59,717 nucleotides of DNA from Erysipelotrichaceae bacterium (GCA_017405675.1 JAFRAB010000050.1:1-59717); one strand, 5' to 3'. Shown: positions 15,255 through 24,492, counted from the first letter of the stretch. Made by a program: numbers and translations. The notes: generated by a model not told the origin, from the sequence alone.

Positions 15255-16493
15255 ATGACATCTGAAGAATTAAGGAAAATCTGGAAGGAAGAAGAAAACA
15301 TAGCCCATATCAAAGGATGGGATTTTTCGCATATCAATGACCGTTATGAGGAAGAAGAATCACTGCCTTGGGATTATGAAAAAATCATAAAAGAATATCT
15401 CAGCAACGACATGAAACTGTTGGATTATGACACAGGAGGCGGAGAATTTCTGCTTTCACTACATCATCCTTTTGATAATACGGCAGCTACCGAGGGATAT
15501 CCTCCTAACGTGGAGCTGTGTAAGGAAAGACTTGGTCCACTGGGAATAGATATCCGTGAATGCAATGATGCTTCACATATACCTTTTAATGATGAGAGTT
15601 TTGACATTATCATTAACCGTCATGGTGATTTTGACCCTTTTGAAATCAGACGCCTGTTAAAACCGGGTGGTTTATTTATAACTCAGCAGGCAGGAAGCCA
15701 TAATGACAGAGAACTGGTTGAAGCCGTTCTTCCGGATATGCCTCTGCCATTTCCTGATGCTAATCTTGACTGTCAGAAAAAGGCATTTGAAAAGGCTGGC
15801 TTTGAAATAATAAAGACTGATGAAGCTTATGGCCCTATTCATTTTTATGACATAGGTGCTTTTGTGTGGTTTGCTCATATCATTGAATGGGAGTTTCCAG
15901 GTTTTTCTGTAGATAAGTGTTTTGACAGGTTGTTGAAATTACAGGAAATCATTGAAAAAGATGGAAAGATATCTGGAAGTATCCACAGATACATGATTAC
16001 AGCCAGAAAACCGGATATTATCATTAAAGAAATGGAAACAGAAGAAGAGATTAAAGGAAAGGCCTATGTCCATTGGAAAGCCTGGCATGAAGCTTATCCT
16101 GGTCTGGTACGGGATGAATATCTGAATAGACTGACATTGGCAAAATGTGAACAGATTGCCTTCAACTGGACTGATAATCTTTATATTGCAAAGGATGGCG
16201 ACCATGTTGTCGGGTTTGCCGGATATGGACATCGAGATGGTGAACCGCAGGATACCGGTGAAGTTTTTGCGTTGTATGTATTGGCAGAATACTATGGTAA
16301 GGGTGTGGGATGTAAGCTGATGGATGCAGCGATTAAGCAGTTGAAAAATGATTATCAGCATATTTGTCTGTGGACTCTGAAAAAAAATAAAAGAGCTATC
16401 CGTTTTTATCAGAAATGTGGATTCACTGCTGACGGAGCGGAAAAGACGAACACAAATATAAATGCACAGGAAATAAGAATGACATTGTGCTAA
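15255..16493 (+). CDS. Methyltransferase-GNAT acetyltransferase fusion
   Basis: 412 residues with two enzymes in one chain. Residues 1-250 are a class I SAM-dependent methyltransferase: LLDYDTGGGEFLL (motif I), the FDIIINRHG strand and LLKPGGLFITQQ. Residues 255-412 are a GNAT acetyltransferase: AKDGDHVVGFAGYG, VFALYVLAEYYGKGVGCKLMDAA (acetyl-CoA pyrophosphate loop) and NKRAIRFYQKCGF. The stop of the asparaginase gene lies 3 bp upstream; AGGAG is further away than usual. Both domains have their motifs, so both may be active on the same or related substrates. Substrate unknown. Confidence 0.88.
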   Translation: MTSEELRKIWKEEENIAHIKGWDFSHINDRYEEEESLPWDYEKIIKEYLSNDMKLLDYDTGGGEFLLSLHHPFDNTAATEGYPPNVELCKERLGPLGIDIRECNDASHIPFNDESFDIIINRHGDFDPFEIRRLLKPGGLFITQQAGSHNDRELVEAVLPDMPLPFPDANLDCQKKAFEKAGFEIIKTDEAYGPIHFYDIGAFVWFAHIIEWEFPGFSVDKCFDRLLKLQEIIEKDGKISGSIHRYMITARKPDIIIKEMETEEEIKGKAYVHWKAWHEAYPGLVRDEYLNRLTLAKCEQIAFNWTDNLYIAKDGDHVVGFAGYGHRDGEPQDTGEVFALYVLAEYYGKGVGCKLMDAAIKQLKNDYQHICLWTLKKNKRAIRFYQKCGFTADGAEKTNTNINAQEIRMTLC

Positions 16494-16513
16494 AGATATG
16501 GATAATGATTGAA

Positions 16514-16538
16514 AAAAGCCTCCTAGAAGGAGGCTTTT
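16514..16538. terminator. Bidirectional terminator
   Basis: AAAAGCCTCCT (16514-16524), AGA, AGGAGGCTTTT (16528-16538). Ends both convergent transcripts. Confidence 0.85.
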
Positions 16539-16549
16539 GATTTGATGTA

Positions 16550-17467
16550 TTATGGCAGTCTGTTTCCGGCTGCTATATAAAGATCGTACCACTGTCTGGC
16601 GGTTAATTCGATGTCAGCAGCTTTAGCTGCGTTGATGATACGGGCAGGGGTAGTTGTACCGGTAATGACCTGGACTTTCTGTGGAAGACGCAGCAGCCAG
16701 CTGTACGCAATTGTATCCTTGGCTACGCCATATTCATCCGCCAGGACCTGCATCCGTTCATTTAGTCCCTTGTAATTATCATTATCAATGAAGATGCCCT
16801 GGAACATGCCATACTGCAGTGGCGACCAGGTCTGGAGGGTAATGTTATTTAACTTGAGGTATTCCAGAGTGCCTGATGCGCGGACAATGCCGTTATCCCA
16901 GGCTGTGTTGACATTTATTCCTTCATCAATCAGCGGCGTATGGGCCAGTGACAACTGCAGCTGGTTGGCTGTCAGCTGATATGGAAGAGCGCCTTGCAGC
17001 AGTTCCATCTGGAAACGGTTCATATTTGAAACACCAAAGCTTTTAACCTTTCCGGTTTCATATAATTCACAGAAGGCTTCCTTGACCTGCCGAGGTTCCA
17101 TTAAGACATCTGGTCTGTGCAGCAAAAGGGAATCGATATAGTCAGTGTTCAGTCTTTCCAGGATGCCGTTAACGGAATTAATGATATGTCCTTTTGAAAA
17201 ATCATACATTCCCATGTTGATCCCGCATTTCGACTGAATCACCATTTTATCTCTTAAGCCCGGATTGTCTTTCAGAACCTCACCGAAGAGTTCCTCGCTT
17301 TTTCCGCGTCCGTAAATGTCAGCGTGGTCAAAGAAGTTGATGCCGCAATCCAAAGCCGTGCGGATTATTTCCTCAACATCTTTCTTTTCCTTGGAGCCGA
17401 TTCTCATGCATCCGATACCGATGACGGATGTTTCTTTTATGTTTTCAGCCAGAGTTATGTATTTCAT
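16550..17467 (-). CDS. Aldo/keto reductase (YdhF-like)
   Basis: 305 residues. Catalytic tetrad visible: Asp/Tyr in FFDHADIYG, Lys in VIQSKCG, His in SLLLHRPD. The cofactor end has VITGTTTPARI. It has no iron-sulfur extension, unlike the gene at 5725-6852. GGAGAAC precedes the start. The order of motifs is closest to the YdhF subgroup of oxidoreductases. Substrate unknown. Confidence 0.9.
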   Translation of the reverse strand: MKYITLAENIKETSVIGIGCMRIGSKEKKDVEEIIRTALDCGINFFDHADIYGRGKSEELFGEVLKDNPGLRDKMVIQSKCGINMGMYDFSKGHIINSVNGILERLNTDYIDSLLLHRPDVLMEPRQVKEAFCELYETGKVKSFGVSNMNRFQMELLQGALPYQLTANQLQLSLAHTPLIDEGINVNTAWDNGIVRASGTLEYLKLNNITLQTWSPLQYGMFQGIFIDNDNYKGLNERMQVLADEYGVAKDTIAYSWLLRLPQKVQVITGTTTPARIINAAKAADIELTARQWYDLYIAAGNRLP

Positions 17468-17532
17468 ATTGTTCTCCTGTTTCTTATATTCACATTATAT
17501 GAAATGGCATGTAAACAGCACAATTGTGATGA

Positions 17533-18288
17533 TTAAATCCTGAATATTCTGTTGAAGTTGTTTTCTACAGCGTCAGTCAGTTCCTGAACACTTATATTTC
17601 TGATACGGCTGATGGCTTCATAGATGTTTACAATGTCTTCGGGTTCATGACGTTGATCCCTGACGGGACTCTGATATGGAGAGTCTGTTTCAATCAGAAG
17701 ACGTTCTATAGGAATCTGCGAGATTACCTGCTGAGGTTTATGGGAATTAGGAAACAGCACACTGGCACCAAAGGCGAGGTAGTATCCTTCCTTTATGAAT
17801 AATCTTGCCATTTCAATTGATCCGCTGTAGCTGTGTATGATACCTCTGCATGGATGTTCTTTCAGAATAGTTAAAGTGTCAGCACTGGCTTTGCGGCTGT
17901 GAACGTTGACAGGCAGATCATAATGTTTTGCCATTTCCAGCTGTGAAATGAAAAAGTGCTTCTGCTGTACTTTGGTATGAGGGTGTGAACGGTAATCAAG
18001 ACCGGTTTCCCCAATCATGTCAGGATGATATTCTTCGATTATATTTCTCAGATCATCAAGTCTTTTCTCACTGTAATCATACTCCAGATCCTGGGGGTGA
18101 ATACTGACGGCCAACTTAAAACCGGGATGCTGATTTCTTAGCTTTGCTCCTTCCAGCAGATCGTGCCTGCTGCAGCAGATGATAATGGCTTTACTGACGC
18201 CTTTATTCAGCATTCTTGTTATAACTTCATCTCTGTCCAGGTCGTACTGTCTGGAACCCATATGGCAGTGAGCATCGACAAAAATCAT
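17533..18288 (-). CDS. TatD-family metal-dependent hydrolase
   Basis: 251 residues from the ATG at 18288; the longer frame overlaps the upstream gene and lacks a ribosome binding site. MIFVDAHCHMGSRQ gives the HxH metal site, then MIGETGLDY, VNVHSRKAS, IIHSYSG and LIETDSPYQSP are the TatD signatures. TatD proteins are Mg-dependent 3'-5' deoxyribonucleases. AGGAAAGG and a one-base gap after the upstream gene suggest coupled translation. Confidence 0.9.
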   Translation of the reverse strand: MIFVDAHCHMGSRQYDLDRDEVITRMLNKGVSKAIIICCSRHDLLEGAKLRNQHPGFKLAVSIHPQDLEYDYSEKRLDDLRNIIEEYHPDMIGETGLDYRSHPHTKVQQKHFFISQLEMAKHYDLPVNVHSRKASADTLTILKEHPCRGIIHSYSGSIEMARLFIKEGYYLAFGASVLFPNSHKPQQVISQIPIERLLIETDSPYQSPVRDQRHEPEDIVNIYEAISRIRNISVQELTDAVENNFNRIFRI

Positions 18289-18289
18289 G

Positions 18290-19042
18290 TCAGTTATCCT
18301 TTCCTGAAAGCTTATATTCCAGTTTGTAAAGCAGATAGCTGCCAAGGGTAATAGCAGCCAGATAAATGATAATGCCCGGTAAGATACCCAAAGCTTCTGA
18401 TATCTGATGGAACACTGGCTGAGTAGTAGAGTAATAAGGTGTGATATAGAACATGTTAGCTTCTATATGAATGTCATTAATGATGTGATGGCTGATAACA
18501 TTTATTATTTCGGCAATTACAGCCATGAAGGCAAAAAGAATAACGGCAGGATAAAACGGATATCTGTTTCTTCGTTTTAAAACCAATATGGCCGCCAGAC
18601 ATTCCAGGATCATGATGGCATGATACAGGAAACCGTGGCAGAACAGCCAGATCTGGGGACGCATCATATCTGCAGGTATTAATAGAGCAATAAAAGCTGA
18701 CAGAAGGGAATAGGTTGAAAGAAAAATCAGGACGGTATTCTGCGCTTTTTCTTTCAGAAAAGGCAGCAATACGGAACAGTACATGGCCATGCTGCAAAGC
18801 TGCCATGGGAAAAACCAGGTGGAAGGTCCGTCGGTATATACATACCTTGGTACAAACCACTGCTTCCATATTTCACCGGCAACCATTATGATGCCCATGA
18901 TCCCAATCAAGCTGATTAATGTTTTCTCCTGCCGCTTTTTAAAAGCCACGAAAAAGATAACTGATACCAGTGCAATGGCTATCAGCAATCCTATGTGCAG
19001 GATTCCAAACATTTCAGGTGTCTGTTCAAATGTGATTCCCAT
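18290..19042 (-). CDS. YwaF/TIGR02206-like integral membrane protein
   Basis: 250 residues with about seven hydrophobic segments. TWFFPWQLCSMAMY and the preceding WFVPRYVYTDGP resemble the TIGR02206/YwaF family (related to eukaryotic TMEM164). His and Cys in the membrane segments are conserved in that group. Function not established. Upstream of and in operon with the TatD-like gene. AAGGTC precedes the start. Confidence 0.72.
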   Translation of the reverse strand: MGITFEQTPEMFGILHIGLLIAIALVSVIFFVAFKKRQEKTLISLIGIMGIIMVAGEIWKQWFVPRYVYTDGPSTWFFPWQLCSMAMYCSVLLPFLKEKAQNTVLIFLSTYSLLSAFIALLIPADMMRPQIWLFCHGFLYHAIMILECLAAILVLKRRNRYPFYPAVILFAFMAVIAEIINVISHHIINDIHIEANMFYITPYYSTTQPVFHQISEALGILPGIIIYLAAITLGSYLLYKLEYKLSGKDN

Positions 19043-19178
19043 TATGTTGACCTTAGATAGTAATCTTTGTTACATTTTAATGCCTCTGTCGGCTTTCTTC
19101 AAGTGTTGCGAACTTTAGATAATTCTTAAGAATCAAATGATCATAAAATGTTAGAATTAGAGACAGAGGAAATCAGAC

Positions 19179-19643
19179 ATGAAAAAAATCTTATTAGTAA
19201 TACTTGTTCTGCTGGCTATTATTTTCACAGCAGGATGTCAGAGTTCAGAAGTGAAACCAGACGAAAATGAAATCAAACTTGTAGTTGACATTAGCAGTAT
19301 TGAAGAAACGGTTTACAGAGCTGATATGCAATATATGCTGGAAAGCGAGCTGATGGGTGGATTGGCTGTCAGTAATGTCAGAACAAGTCCGTTAGAAAAA
19401 CAAATTGTTTTTTCTCTGGATAAAAACTGTTTTCCGGAAGGCAGTACTGCCGAAAACTTTTCCTTCTATGTTGTCTTAAGCGGTGATAAAAAAGGCATAA
19501 ATGAGTTGTTTTCTCAGGCGGAAATAATAAATCATTCAGATGAATGTGAGGTATTCAATCCGCAGTATGGCAAGGTATATTATTATACTGTTACAGGCAA
19601 TTTCACTGATGGATTTGAATTAAAAGTCAGAACAGGACAGTAA
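19179..19643 (+). CDS. Small lipoprotein, function unknown
   Basis: 154 residues. MKKILLVILVLLAIIFTAGC is a lipoprotein signal peptide with the lipid-receiving Cys at about residue 20, so the mature protein is anchored on the outer face of the membrane. The mature part, after a short linker, is about 130 residues with no motif I recognise. AGAGGAAA precedes the start. Divergent from the YwaF-like gene; monocistronic. Confidence 0.75.
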   Translation: MKKILLVILVLLAIIFTAGCQSSEVKPDENEIKLVVDISSIEETVYRADMQYMLESELMGGLAVSNVRTSPLEKQIVFSLDKNCFPEGSTAENFSFYVVLSGDKKGINELFSQAEIINHSDECEVFNPQYGKVYYYTVTGNFTDGFELKVRTGQ

Positions 19644-19667
19644 AGCTGCAGAATAATCTGCAGCTTT
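19642..19667. terminator. Terminator
   Basis: AAAGCTGCAGA (19642-19652), ATAA, TCTGCAGCTTT (19657-19667), TTG. Lies between two convergent genes. Confidence 0.8.
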
Positions 19668-19670
19668 TTG

Positions 19671-20468
19671 TTACTTAAGCAGGAATTCGATGCCTTTTTC
19701 AGCAGCTGGGATCCAGAATGACCAGTTGTGAATACCTGGTGCTTCATAGAATTCGATATCAGCTCCAAGTTCCTTGAAGGCAGCGGCCAGTTCACGGTTG
19801 TTTTTAATGCCGAAATCTTCGGTTCCGCAGGCCATGAAGATCCTTGGGTTTTCGAGGCCTTTCTCAAGATTCTGCTTGAACTGCCATTCAGCGTTGATAT
19901 CGCTTTCCGGAGCCTTATCCAGATCACCGAACTGTTCCATATAGAATTCAATGTTAGCCATTCTGTTAGGTGGCAGGTTTTTCTTCATTTCAGGAAGTTG
20001 TTTGGCAATAGCAGCTGAAGAAAGGCCCATGGCAGCACTGAAAGTCTCAGGGAACATCAGGGCAGCATGCATTGCACCGAAACCGCCCATGGAGTTACCT
20101 CCGATATAAGTATCTTCCTTATTCATTGCCAGACCGTAGGTTTCACGCAGATAGTTGATAAGGTCGACACCGACGAAGGTAGCATATTTATGGCCTGTTG
20201 CTTCTCTGTCCAGCCAGAAGCTTACACCGCCGGTAGGCATGACGATGGCCATATTGTATTTCATTGACCATTCAGCAACAGGGGTATGCTGCTGCCAGTC
20301 ATCCATATCTCCGTTGAAACCGTGCAACAGGATCAGAGTCTTCGCCGGACGCTGATAATAAGGATTGTCTTTCATGAAGAATCCAGCTTTCTTAGGCGGC
20401 AGATACATATGGAATTCGCCATTGCGAACTAAACCCATTGAAAAGAATTTGACAAATTGATATGACAT
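19671..20468 (-). CDS. Esterase D-type alpha/beta hydrolase
   Basis: 265 residues. TLILLHGFNGDMDDW gives the oxyanion loop, GGNSMGGFGAM the nucleophile Ser, CGTEDF the acid region and GIHNWSFW the His. The pattern matches the esterase D / S-formylglutathione hydrolase and tributyrin-esterase group. No signal peptide. AAGGAGGAAC precedes the start. Monocistronic. Confidence 0.87.
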   Translation of the reverse strand: MSYQFVKFFSMGLVRNGEFHMYLPPKKAGFFMKDNPYYQRPAKTLILLHGFNGDMDDWQQHTPVAEWSMKYNMAIVMPTGGVSFWLDREATGHKYATFVGVDLINYLRETYGLAMNKEDTYIGGNSMGGFGAMHAALMFPETFSAAMGLSSAAIAKQLPEMKKNLPPNRMANIEFYMEQFGDLDKAPESDINAEWQFKQNLEKGLENPRIFMACGTEDFGIKNNRELAAAFKELGADIEFYEAPGIHNWSFWIPAAEKGIEFLLK

Positions 20469-20633
20469 TGTTGTTCCTCCTTTTTATTTGTTCTATTTCA
20501 TTATAAAAGCGGGAAAAAGCCAATAATATTAAAATAGTGTCATGTTGTTTCAATAATAAAAAGATATATATTTAATAGTAACTGATATTATTATGGGCAA
20601 GCAGCAGAATTTAAAGTTTTTCGTGCTGTTTCA

Positions 20634-20688
20634 TTGAGAAATGGAAAAGACTCTGCTAGAATAGCTGTAGTTAGCTTATGCTAACTAC
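20634..20688 (+). promoter_or_regulatory. Promoter with DtxR/MntR-type operator
   Basis: -35 TTGAGA (20634-20639), 17-bp spacer, extended -10 TGC-TAGAAT (20657-20662). Directly downstream, over the expected start site, is a perfect palindrome at 20667-20688: arms GTAGTTAGC and GCTAACTAC, spacer TTAT. The same AGTTAGC-N4-GCTAACT pattern appears twice in the feo promoter. Position over +1 implies repression when metal is plentiful. Confidence 0.8.
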
Positions 20689-20704
20689 GAAAAAGGACAC
20701 TGAC

Positions 20705-21547
20705 ATGGAAAAATACCACATAGATAAGAATACCGTACAGGAAACTCTGGTCATACCGCTGTATGGAAGGAAAGTATGCGCTGATCATTTCCCTGAACTG
20801 TTTGAAGACAGGGAAGCAGAAAGAATCTGCAGCATGCTTGACTATGACTTTGAGGCAAAGAAAAAGGTCATGAATAGTCAGGCCGGACTGTTTGGAGCTC
20901 TTGAAGTAGCACAGCGCCATTTTGATCTGCTGTGGGAAATCAGAGACTATCTGAAGAAATATCCTGAAGCGGCAGTTGTTAATCTCGGATGCGGCTTGGA
21001 TGATTCCCTCAGTAAAGCTGATAACGGATCATGTCGTGGCTATAATATTGACTTTCCTGATGTCATAGCCGTAAGAGATGATATTCTGGGTTGCGGTGAA
21101 AGGGAAAAGAATATCGGGTGTGATCTTAACGATTACAGCTGGATCGATCAGATCGATGGCAGTAAGGGAGCAGTATTCTTTGCGGCAGGTGTTTTCTACT
21201 ATCTGAAAACTGAAGAAGTCAGACGTCTGACAGAGAGGCTTAATGAAAAGTTCCCAAATGGTGTTCTGGTATTTGATTCCTGTAACTCTATCGGCGCAAA
21301 AATGATGAGGAAAACCTGGCTTAAGGGCGCGGGTATCAGTGATGTGTCAGCTTATTTCTCGGTAGAAAACATTGCGGAAATAAGAAAATGGAATAATGGA
21401 TTTGGAAATGTGACGGAGAGAAGTTACATGAGAGGATACCGCGACATATATAAGAATCTGAGTGTGTTTCATAAGTTAATGATTCTGCTCTGTGACCATC
21501 TGGTAAAAATGAGAATTGTCAGAATTGAATTCCGAGGTGAGAAATAA
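20705..21547 (+). CDS. LCM-type SAM-dependent methyltransferase
   Basis: 280 residues from the ATG at 20705 (AAGGA precedes it; the listed frame begins inside the operator, so it is rejected). The protein resembles the leucine-carboxyl-methyltransferase/TcmP family: AAVVNLGCGLDDSL is motif I, YNIDFPDVI the ribose-binding acid and GAVFFAAGVFYYL the substrate strand. The family methylates carboxylates or phenols of small molecules in several natural-product pathways. It is the first of seven tightly spaced genes behind a metal-type operator, which suggests a role tied to metal limitation. Its exact substrate is unknown. Confidence 0.83.
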   Translation: MEKYHIDKNTVQETLVIPLYGRKVCADHFPELFEDREAERICSMLDYDFEAKKKVMNSQAGLFGALEVAQRHFDLLWEIRDYLKKYPEAAVVNLGCGLDDSLSKADNGSCRGYNIDFPDVIAVRDDILGCGEREKNIGCDLNDYSWIDQIDGSKGAVFFAAGVFYYLKTEEVRRLTERLNEKFPNGVLVFDSCNSIGAKMMRKTWLKGAGISDVSAYFSVENIAEIRKWNNGFGNVTERSYMRGYRDIYKNLSVFHKLMILLCDHLVKMRIVRIEFRGEK

Positions 21548-22185
21548 TGAAGTATATTGGTATGCCTGTCGGAATGTGGCTGCTGTTCAGAAACTCCTTC
21601 AGAAATAACCTTACAGAAGTGTTAGGTTTCAGTAAAAGTGAGGCGGCGGAAATAACCGAAAAGGCTTTGACAGAATATAAGAGAATAATAGGAATGCTTC
21701 CTGAATTTGAAAAGGGAGACCGTTTCAAAATGAATATCATAAGCTGTGCAACTCTTTGTGCCTTTATTCTGAGCATGCCGGAAAAACCTGAATCAGATAA
21801 AATGACGGATTACTACAGAGAGGCAATGATGACCGGAGTCATGAAATGGTTCTGCAAAACTAAAGGAAAAGACAAGTTCACTGCCAAGGATCTTGCGGGA
21901 ATGAAGCACAATGAGCGGATGCAGGCTGCGGACAGGAATCCTTATTCCTGGAATATGACATATCTGCCATATCCTGATGGCAGTGGCTATGAAGCAAGGT
22001 TCTATAAGTGCGGTATCTGTACTCTGATGAGAGAGCTTGATCTTGATAAGTATATCAGCGCCATGTGCCGCCTTGACTATACAATGGCTGATGCAGGCGG
22101 AACTTCTGAATTTGTCAGAGAGTATACGCTGGCTTCCGGAGGACCATATTGTGACTGCGGATACAGAAAGAAGAGTACTGAATGA
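21547..22185 (+). CDS. ATC-hydrolase-like protein (PF14196-like)
   Basis: 212 residues, overlapping the preceding stop by one base. The C-terminal half (FYKCGICTLMRELDLDKYISAM, then YTMADAGGTSEF, TLASGGPYCDCGY) resembles L-2-amino-thiazoline-4-carboxylate hydrolases, which open the thiazoline ring in L-cysteine formation. The enzymatic assignment is by family resemblance only. Several Cys (C-G-x-C, C-D-C) could bind metal. Being in a metal-regulated operon next to a methyltransferase, it may act on a metal-binding thiazoline-like compound, but this is inference. Confidence 0.7.
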   Translation: MKYIGMPVGMWLLFRNSFRNNLTEVLGFSKSEAAEITEKALTEYKRIIGMLPEFEKGDRFKMNIISCATLCAFILSMPEKPESDKMTDYYREAMMTGVMKWFCKTKGKDKFTAKDLAGMKHNERMQAADRNPYSWNMTYLPYPDGSGYEARFYKCGICTLMRELDLDKYISAMCRLDYTMADAGGTSEFVREYTLASGGPYCDCGYRKKSTE

Positions 22186-22670
22186 AAATAATCATTGAAG
22201 TAGTTATATTCCTGTTTCTGTTCACCCTGATGGTGAGACTGGCTGCAGGAAATAACGGAATCAACGTATTGTATTTCTATCCAAGGGATTTTCAGGAAAA
22301 AGCATATGAGCTGCATCTTGCGGACAGAAAAAATGTCAGACGGGAAAGAAGATTCTTTATGATTATTTTTCTGTCAGTTCTTACAGCAACACTAGTTGTT
22401 TTCATACATATTAATAAACCGCAAAGCTTTATTCAGGCATACTGGCAGGTTCTGTTTTTCCTGGAAATAATGAATTGGTATTTCGGTATTGTGATAGACA
22501 GGATCTGGGTAGGAAACAGTCCTTTATGGATAATTCCGGGTATGGAAGGCGTTCCTTATCTGCAGAGCTGGAAACAGGTTCTGAATAAACGAATCAGATT
22601 GAGCATTATATGGGTTTTCCTGGCACCGGTTGTTGTCGGGTTGGTAATGCTGACAGGAGGTATAAAATGA
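22182..22670 (+). CDS. Small membrane protein, unknown family
   Basis: 162 residues with about four hydrophobic stretches: residues 1-20, around 62-82, 92-110 and 140-158. Start ATGA overlaps the previous stop. No recognisable domain. It lies fourth from the end of the metal operon and next to an HMA chaperone, so may be part of a membrane complex of that operon. Confidence 0.65.
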   Translation: MKIIIEVVIFLFLFTLMVRLAAGNNGINVLYFYPRDFQEKAYELHLADRKNVRRERRFFMIIFLSVLTATLVVFIHINKPQSFIQAYWQVLFFLEIMNWYFGIVIDRIWVGNSPLWIIPGMEGVPYLQSWKQVLNKRIRLSIIWVFLAPVVVGLVMLTGGIK

Positions 22671-22918
22671 ATAAGATAACATTGAAAATAGAGGGCATGG
22701 CCTGCAACATGTGTGAAGCACATATGAATGAGACAGTGAGAAAAGTCATCCCGGAAGCGAGAAAAGTAACTTCATCATTCAGAAAGGGTGAGACGGTTTT
22801 TCTTGTGGAAGGTGAAATAGATAGAAACAAGCTTATTAGTGCCATAGATGCTACAGGTTATACATGCAGAGAGATCATTTCTGAACCGTACAAAAAGAAA
22901 GGCCTGTTCGGTTTATGA
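22667..22918 (+). CDS. HMA-domain metallochaperone (CopZ-like)
   Basis: 83 residues from the ATG at 22667, preceded by AGGAGGT and overlapping the previous stop (ATGA). The longer frame starting at 22610 has no site. One heavy-metal-associated domain with the binding loop GMACNMCEAHM (MxCxxC) and the usual beta-alpha-beta layout, ending in a basic tail KKKGLFGL. Binds Cu(I), Zn or another soft metal in the cytoplasm. Followed at once by a ZIP transporter (ATGA overlap), so it may deliver metal to or accept it from that protein. Confidence 0.88.
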   Translation: MNKITLKIEGMACNMCEAHMNETVRKVIPEARKVTSSFRKGETVFLVEGEIDRNKLISAIDATGYTCREIISEPYKKKGLFGL

Positions 22919-23700
22919 TCAGTAAGGAAGTAATCATCGGTCTGCTGATACCTTTCATAGGGACAGCCGGCGGATCGATGATGGTATATTTCATGAAAGA
23001 GCAGCTCAGTGATAAGCTACAGAAATCACTGACAGGCTTTGCCTCTGGAGTTATGACAGCAGCTTCAATATGGAGCCTGCTTATTCCCGCGATGGAACAG
23101 TCATCATCTATGGGGAAAGTGTCATTTCTGCCAGCAGCAGCTGGGTTCTGGATCGGTATTTTCTTTCTTTTGTTTCTTGATACAGTTATTCCGCATTTAC
23201 ACATGAATACCGATGAGCCGGAAGGCCCAGCCAGTACATTGCGTAAAACAACAATGATGCTGCTGGCAGTGACACTTCATAACATTCCCGAAGGCATGGC
23301 TGTTGGGGTAGTCTTTGCCGGATACGTAAGCGGCTCTGCAGAAATAACGGCCGGTGGAGCCCTGGCGCTGGCATTGGGCATTGCCATTCAGAATTTTCCT
23401 GAAGGAGCTATTATTTCCATGCCTCTTCATGCCCAGGGTACCAGTAAACACAGAGCATTTTTTGACGGTGTCCTTTCAGGAGCAGTAGAACCGCTATTTG
23501 GTTTGCTGACAGTATTTGCTTCTTCAGTAATCGTACCAGTAATGCCTTATACATTGGCTTTCGCGGCTGGGGCAATGATGTATGTCGTTGTAGAAGAGCT
23601 TATTCCGGAAATGTCAGCGGGGCATCACTCCAATATCGGAGTAATCATGTTCTCGCTTGGTTTTACGTTAATGATGGCCCTTGATGTGGCATTGGGGTAA
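22915..23700 (+). CDS. ZIP-family metal transporter
   Basis: 261 residues, eight hydrophobic segments. The family motifs are plain: HNIPEGMAVG in TM4 and QNFPEGA in TM5, with VVVEELIPE later. His-rich stretch VIPHLHMNTD in the loop. ZIP proteins carry Zn, Fe or Mn into the cytoplasm. It follows the HMA gene with a 4-bp overlap and belongs to the operon under the DtxR-type operator, consistent with metal import under limitation. Confidence 0.9.
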   Translation: MISKEVIIGLLIPFIGTAGGSMMVYFMKEQLSDKLQKSLTGFASGVMTAASIWSLLIPAMEQSSSMGKVSFLPAAAGFWIGIFFLLFLDTVIPHLHMNTDEPEGPASTLRKTTMMLLAVTLHNIPEGMAVGVVFAGYVSGSAEITAGGALALALGIAIQNFPEGAIISMPLHAQGTSKHRAFFDGVLSGAVEPLFGLLTVFASSVIVPVMPYTLAFAAGAMMYVVVEELIPEMSAGHHSNIGVIMFSLGFTLMMALDVALG

Positions 23701-23706
23701 AGTATT

Positions 23707-24492
23707 ATGCAGTTTACAGAAATGGGAAAAGCAGATGGAAAGACATTACTGCTGCTTCCCGGTACAGCATGTACCTGGCAGCAGAATTTTAAGAATGTCA
23801 TAGATGAACTGGCAGAGAAATACCATATCATAGCTGTTAATTATGATGGCTTTGAAGGAAATCCAAATGTCCTGTTTACTGATGTTCCCACTGTCACCGA
23901 GAAGATAGAAAACTATATTCTGGAAAAACATTACGGACATGTAGACGGTGCATATGGCTCTTCTCTTGGAGGAAGTTTTGCAGCACTGCTTGTTCAGAGA
24001 AAGAGGATACATATTGATCATGCTTTCATTGGCAGTTCTGATCTGGATCAGGGAAACATACTGACAGCCGGACTGTTAACCATGATTGTTGGACCAATGC
24101 TGTCAGGAGCATGTAAAAGTGAAAAGAAACGTGCAAAGCTGAAGAAAAAGCTTCAGAAAGCCGGAGCGATTGGTGGCGGTGATAAATCTCTGGAGTTTGC
24201 AAATGATTTCATTGACAACATGAAGAATCTGAATCCGAAAACAATAAGCCGAGAGTTTTATTCAGATTACATAACGCCTCTTGAAAATGATATCCATGTT
24301 GAGGGTACTGTTATTCATGTTGTATATGCCCTTAAAATGGGTGAAAAATACGGCAGACGCTATCAGCAGCATTTTCGTGATCCGGATGTTCATGAATTTG
24401 ACATGAAACATGAGGTCTGGCTGTATGATGATACCTGGAGAAAGCCTGTAATGGAGATGATAGACAGGTGTATGGAGGAACAGAAATGCTAG
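23707..24492 (+). CDS. Alpha/beta hydrolase
   Basis: 261 residues. LLLLPGTACTWQQN gives the oxyanion region and GAYGSSLGGSFAALL the nucleophile Ser; the acid is near HEFDMKHEVW, where the His also lies. 6 bp after the ZIP gene. Most like small esterases or peptide/thioester hydrolases. Within this operon it could release metal from a bound ester or amide, but that is inference. Confidence 0.78.
   Translation: MQFTEMGKADGKTLLLLPGTACTWQQNFKNVIDELAEKYHIIAVNYDGFEGNPNVLFTDVPTVTEKIENYILEKHYGHVDGAYGSSLGGSFAALLVQRKRIHIDHAFIGSSDLDQGNILTAGLLTMIVGPMLSGACKSEKKRAKLKKKLQKAGAIGGGDKSLEFANDFIDNMKNLNPKTISREFYSDYITPLENDIHVEGTVIHVVYALKMGEKYGRRYQQHFRDPDVHEFDMKHEVWLYDDTWRKPVMEMIDRCMEEQKC

Noticed and set aside
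19122..19133. 12-bp palindrome ATTCTTAAGAAT in the divergent gap as an operator
   Set aside because: Short and AT-rich, with no regulator gene nearby and no second copy found in this window.
20678..20704. Upstream start MLTTKKDTD for the methyltransferase
   Set aside because: It lies in the operator, at or before the likely transcription start, with no ribosome binding site; the ATG at 20705 follows AAGGA.
22610..22666. Upstream start for the HMA protein
   Set aside because: No ribosome binding site and a full overlap with the previous gene; the ATG at 22667 follows AGGAGGT and completes the HMA domain.
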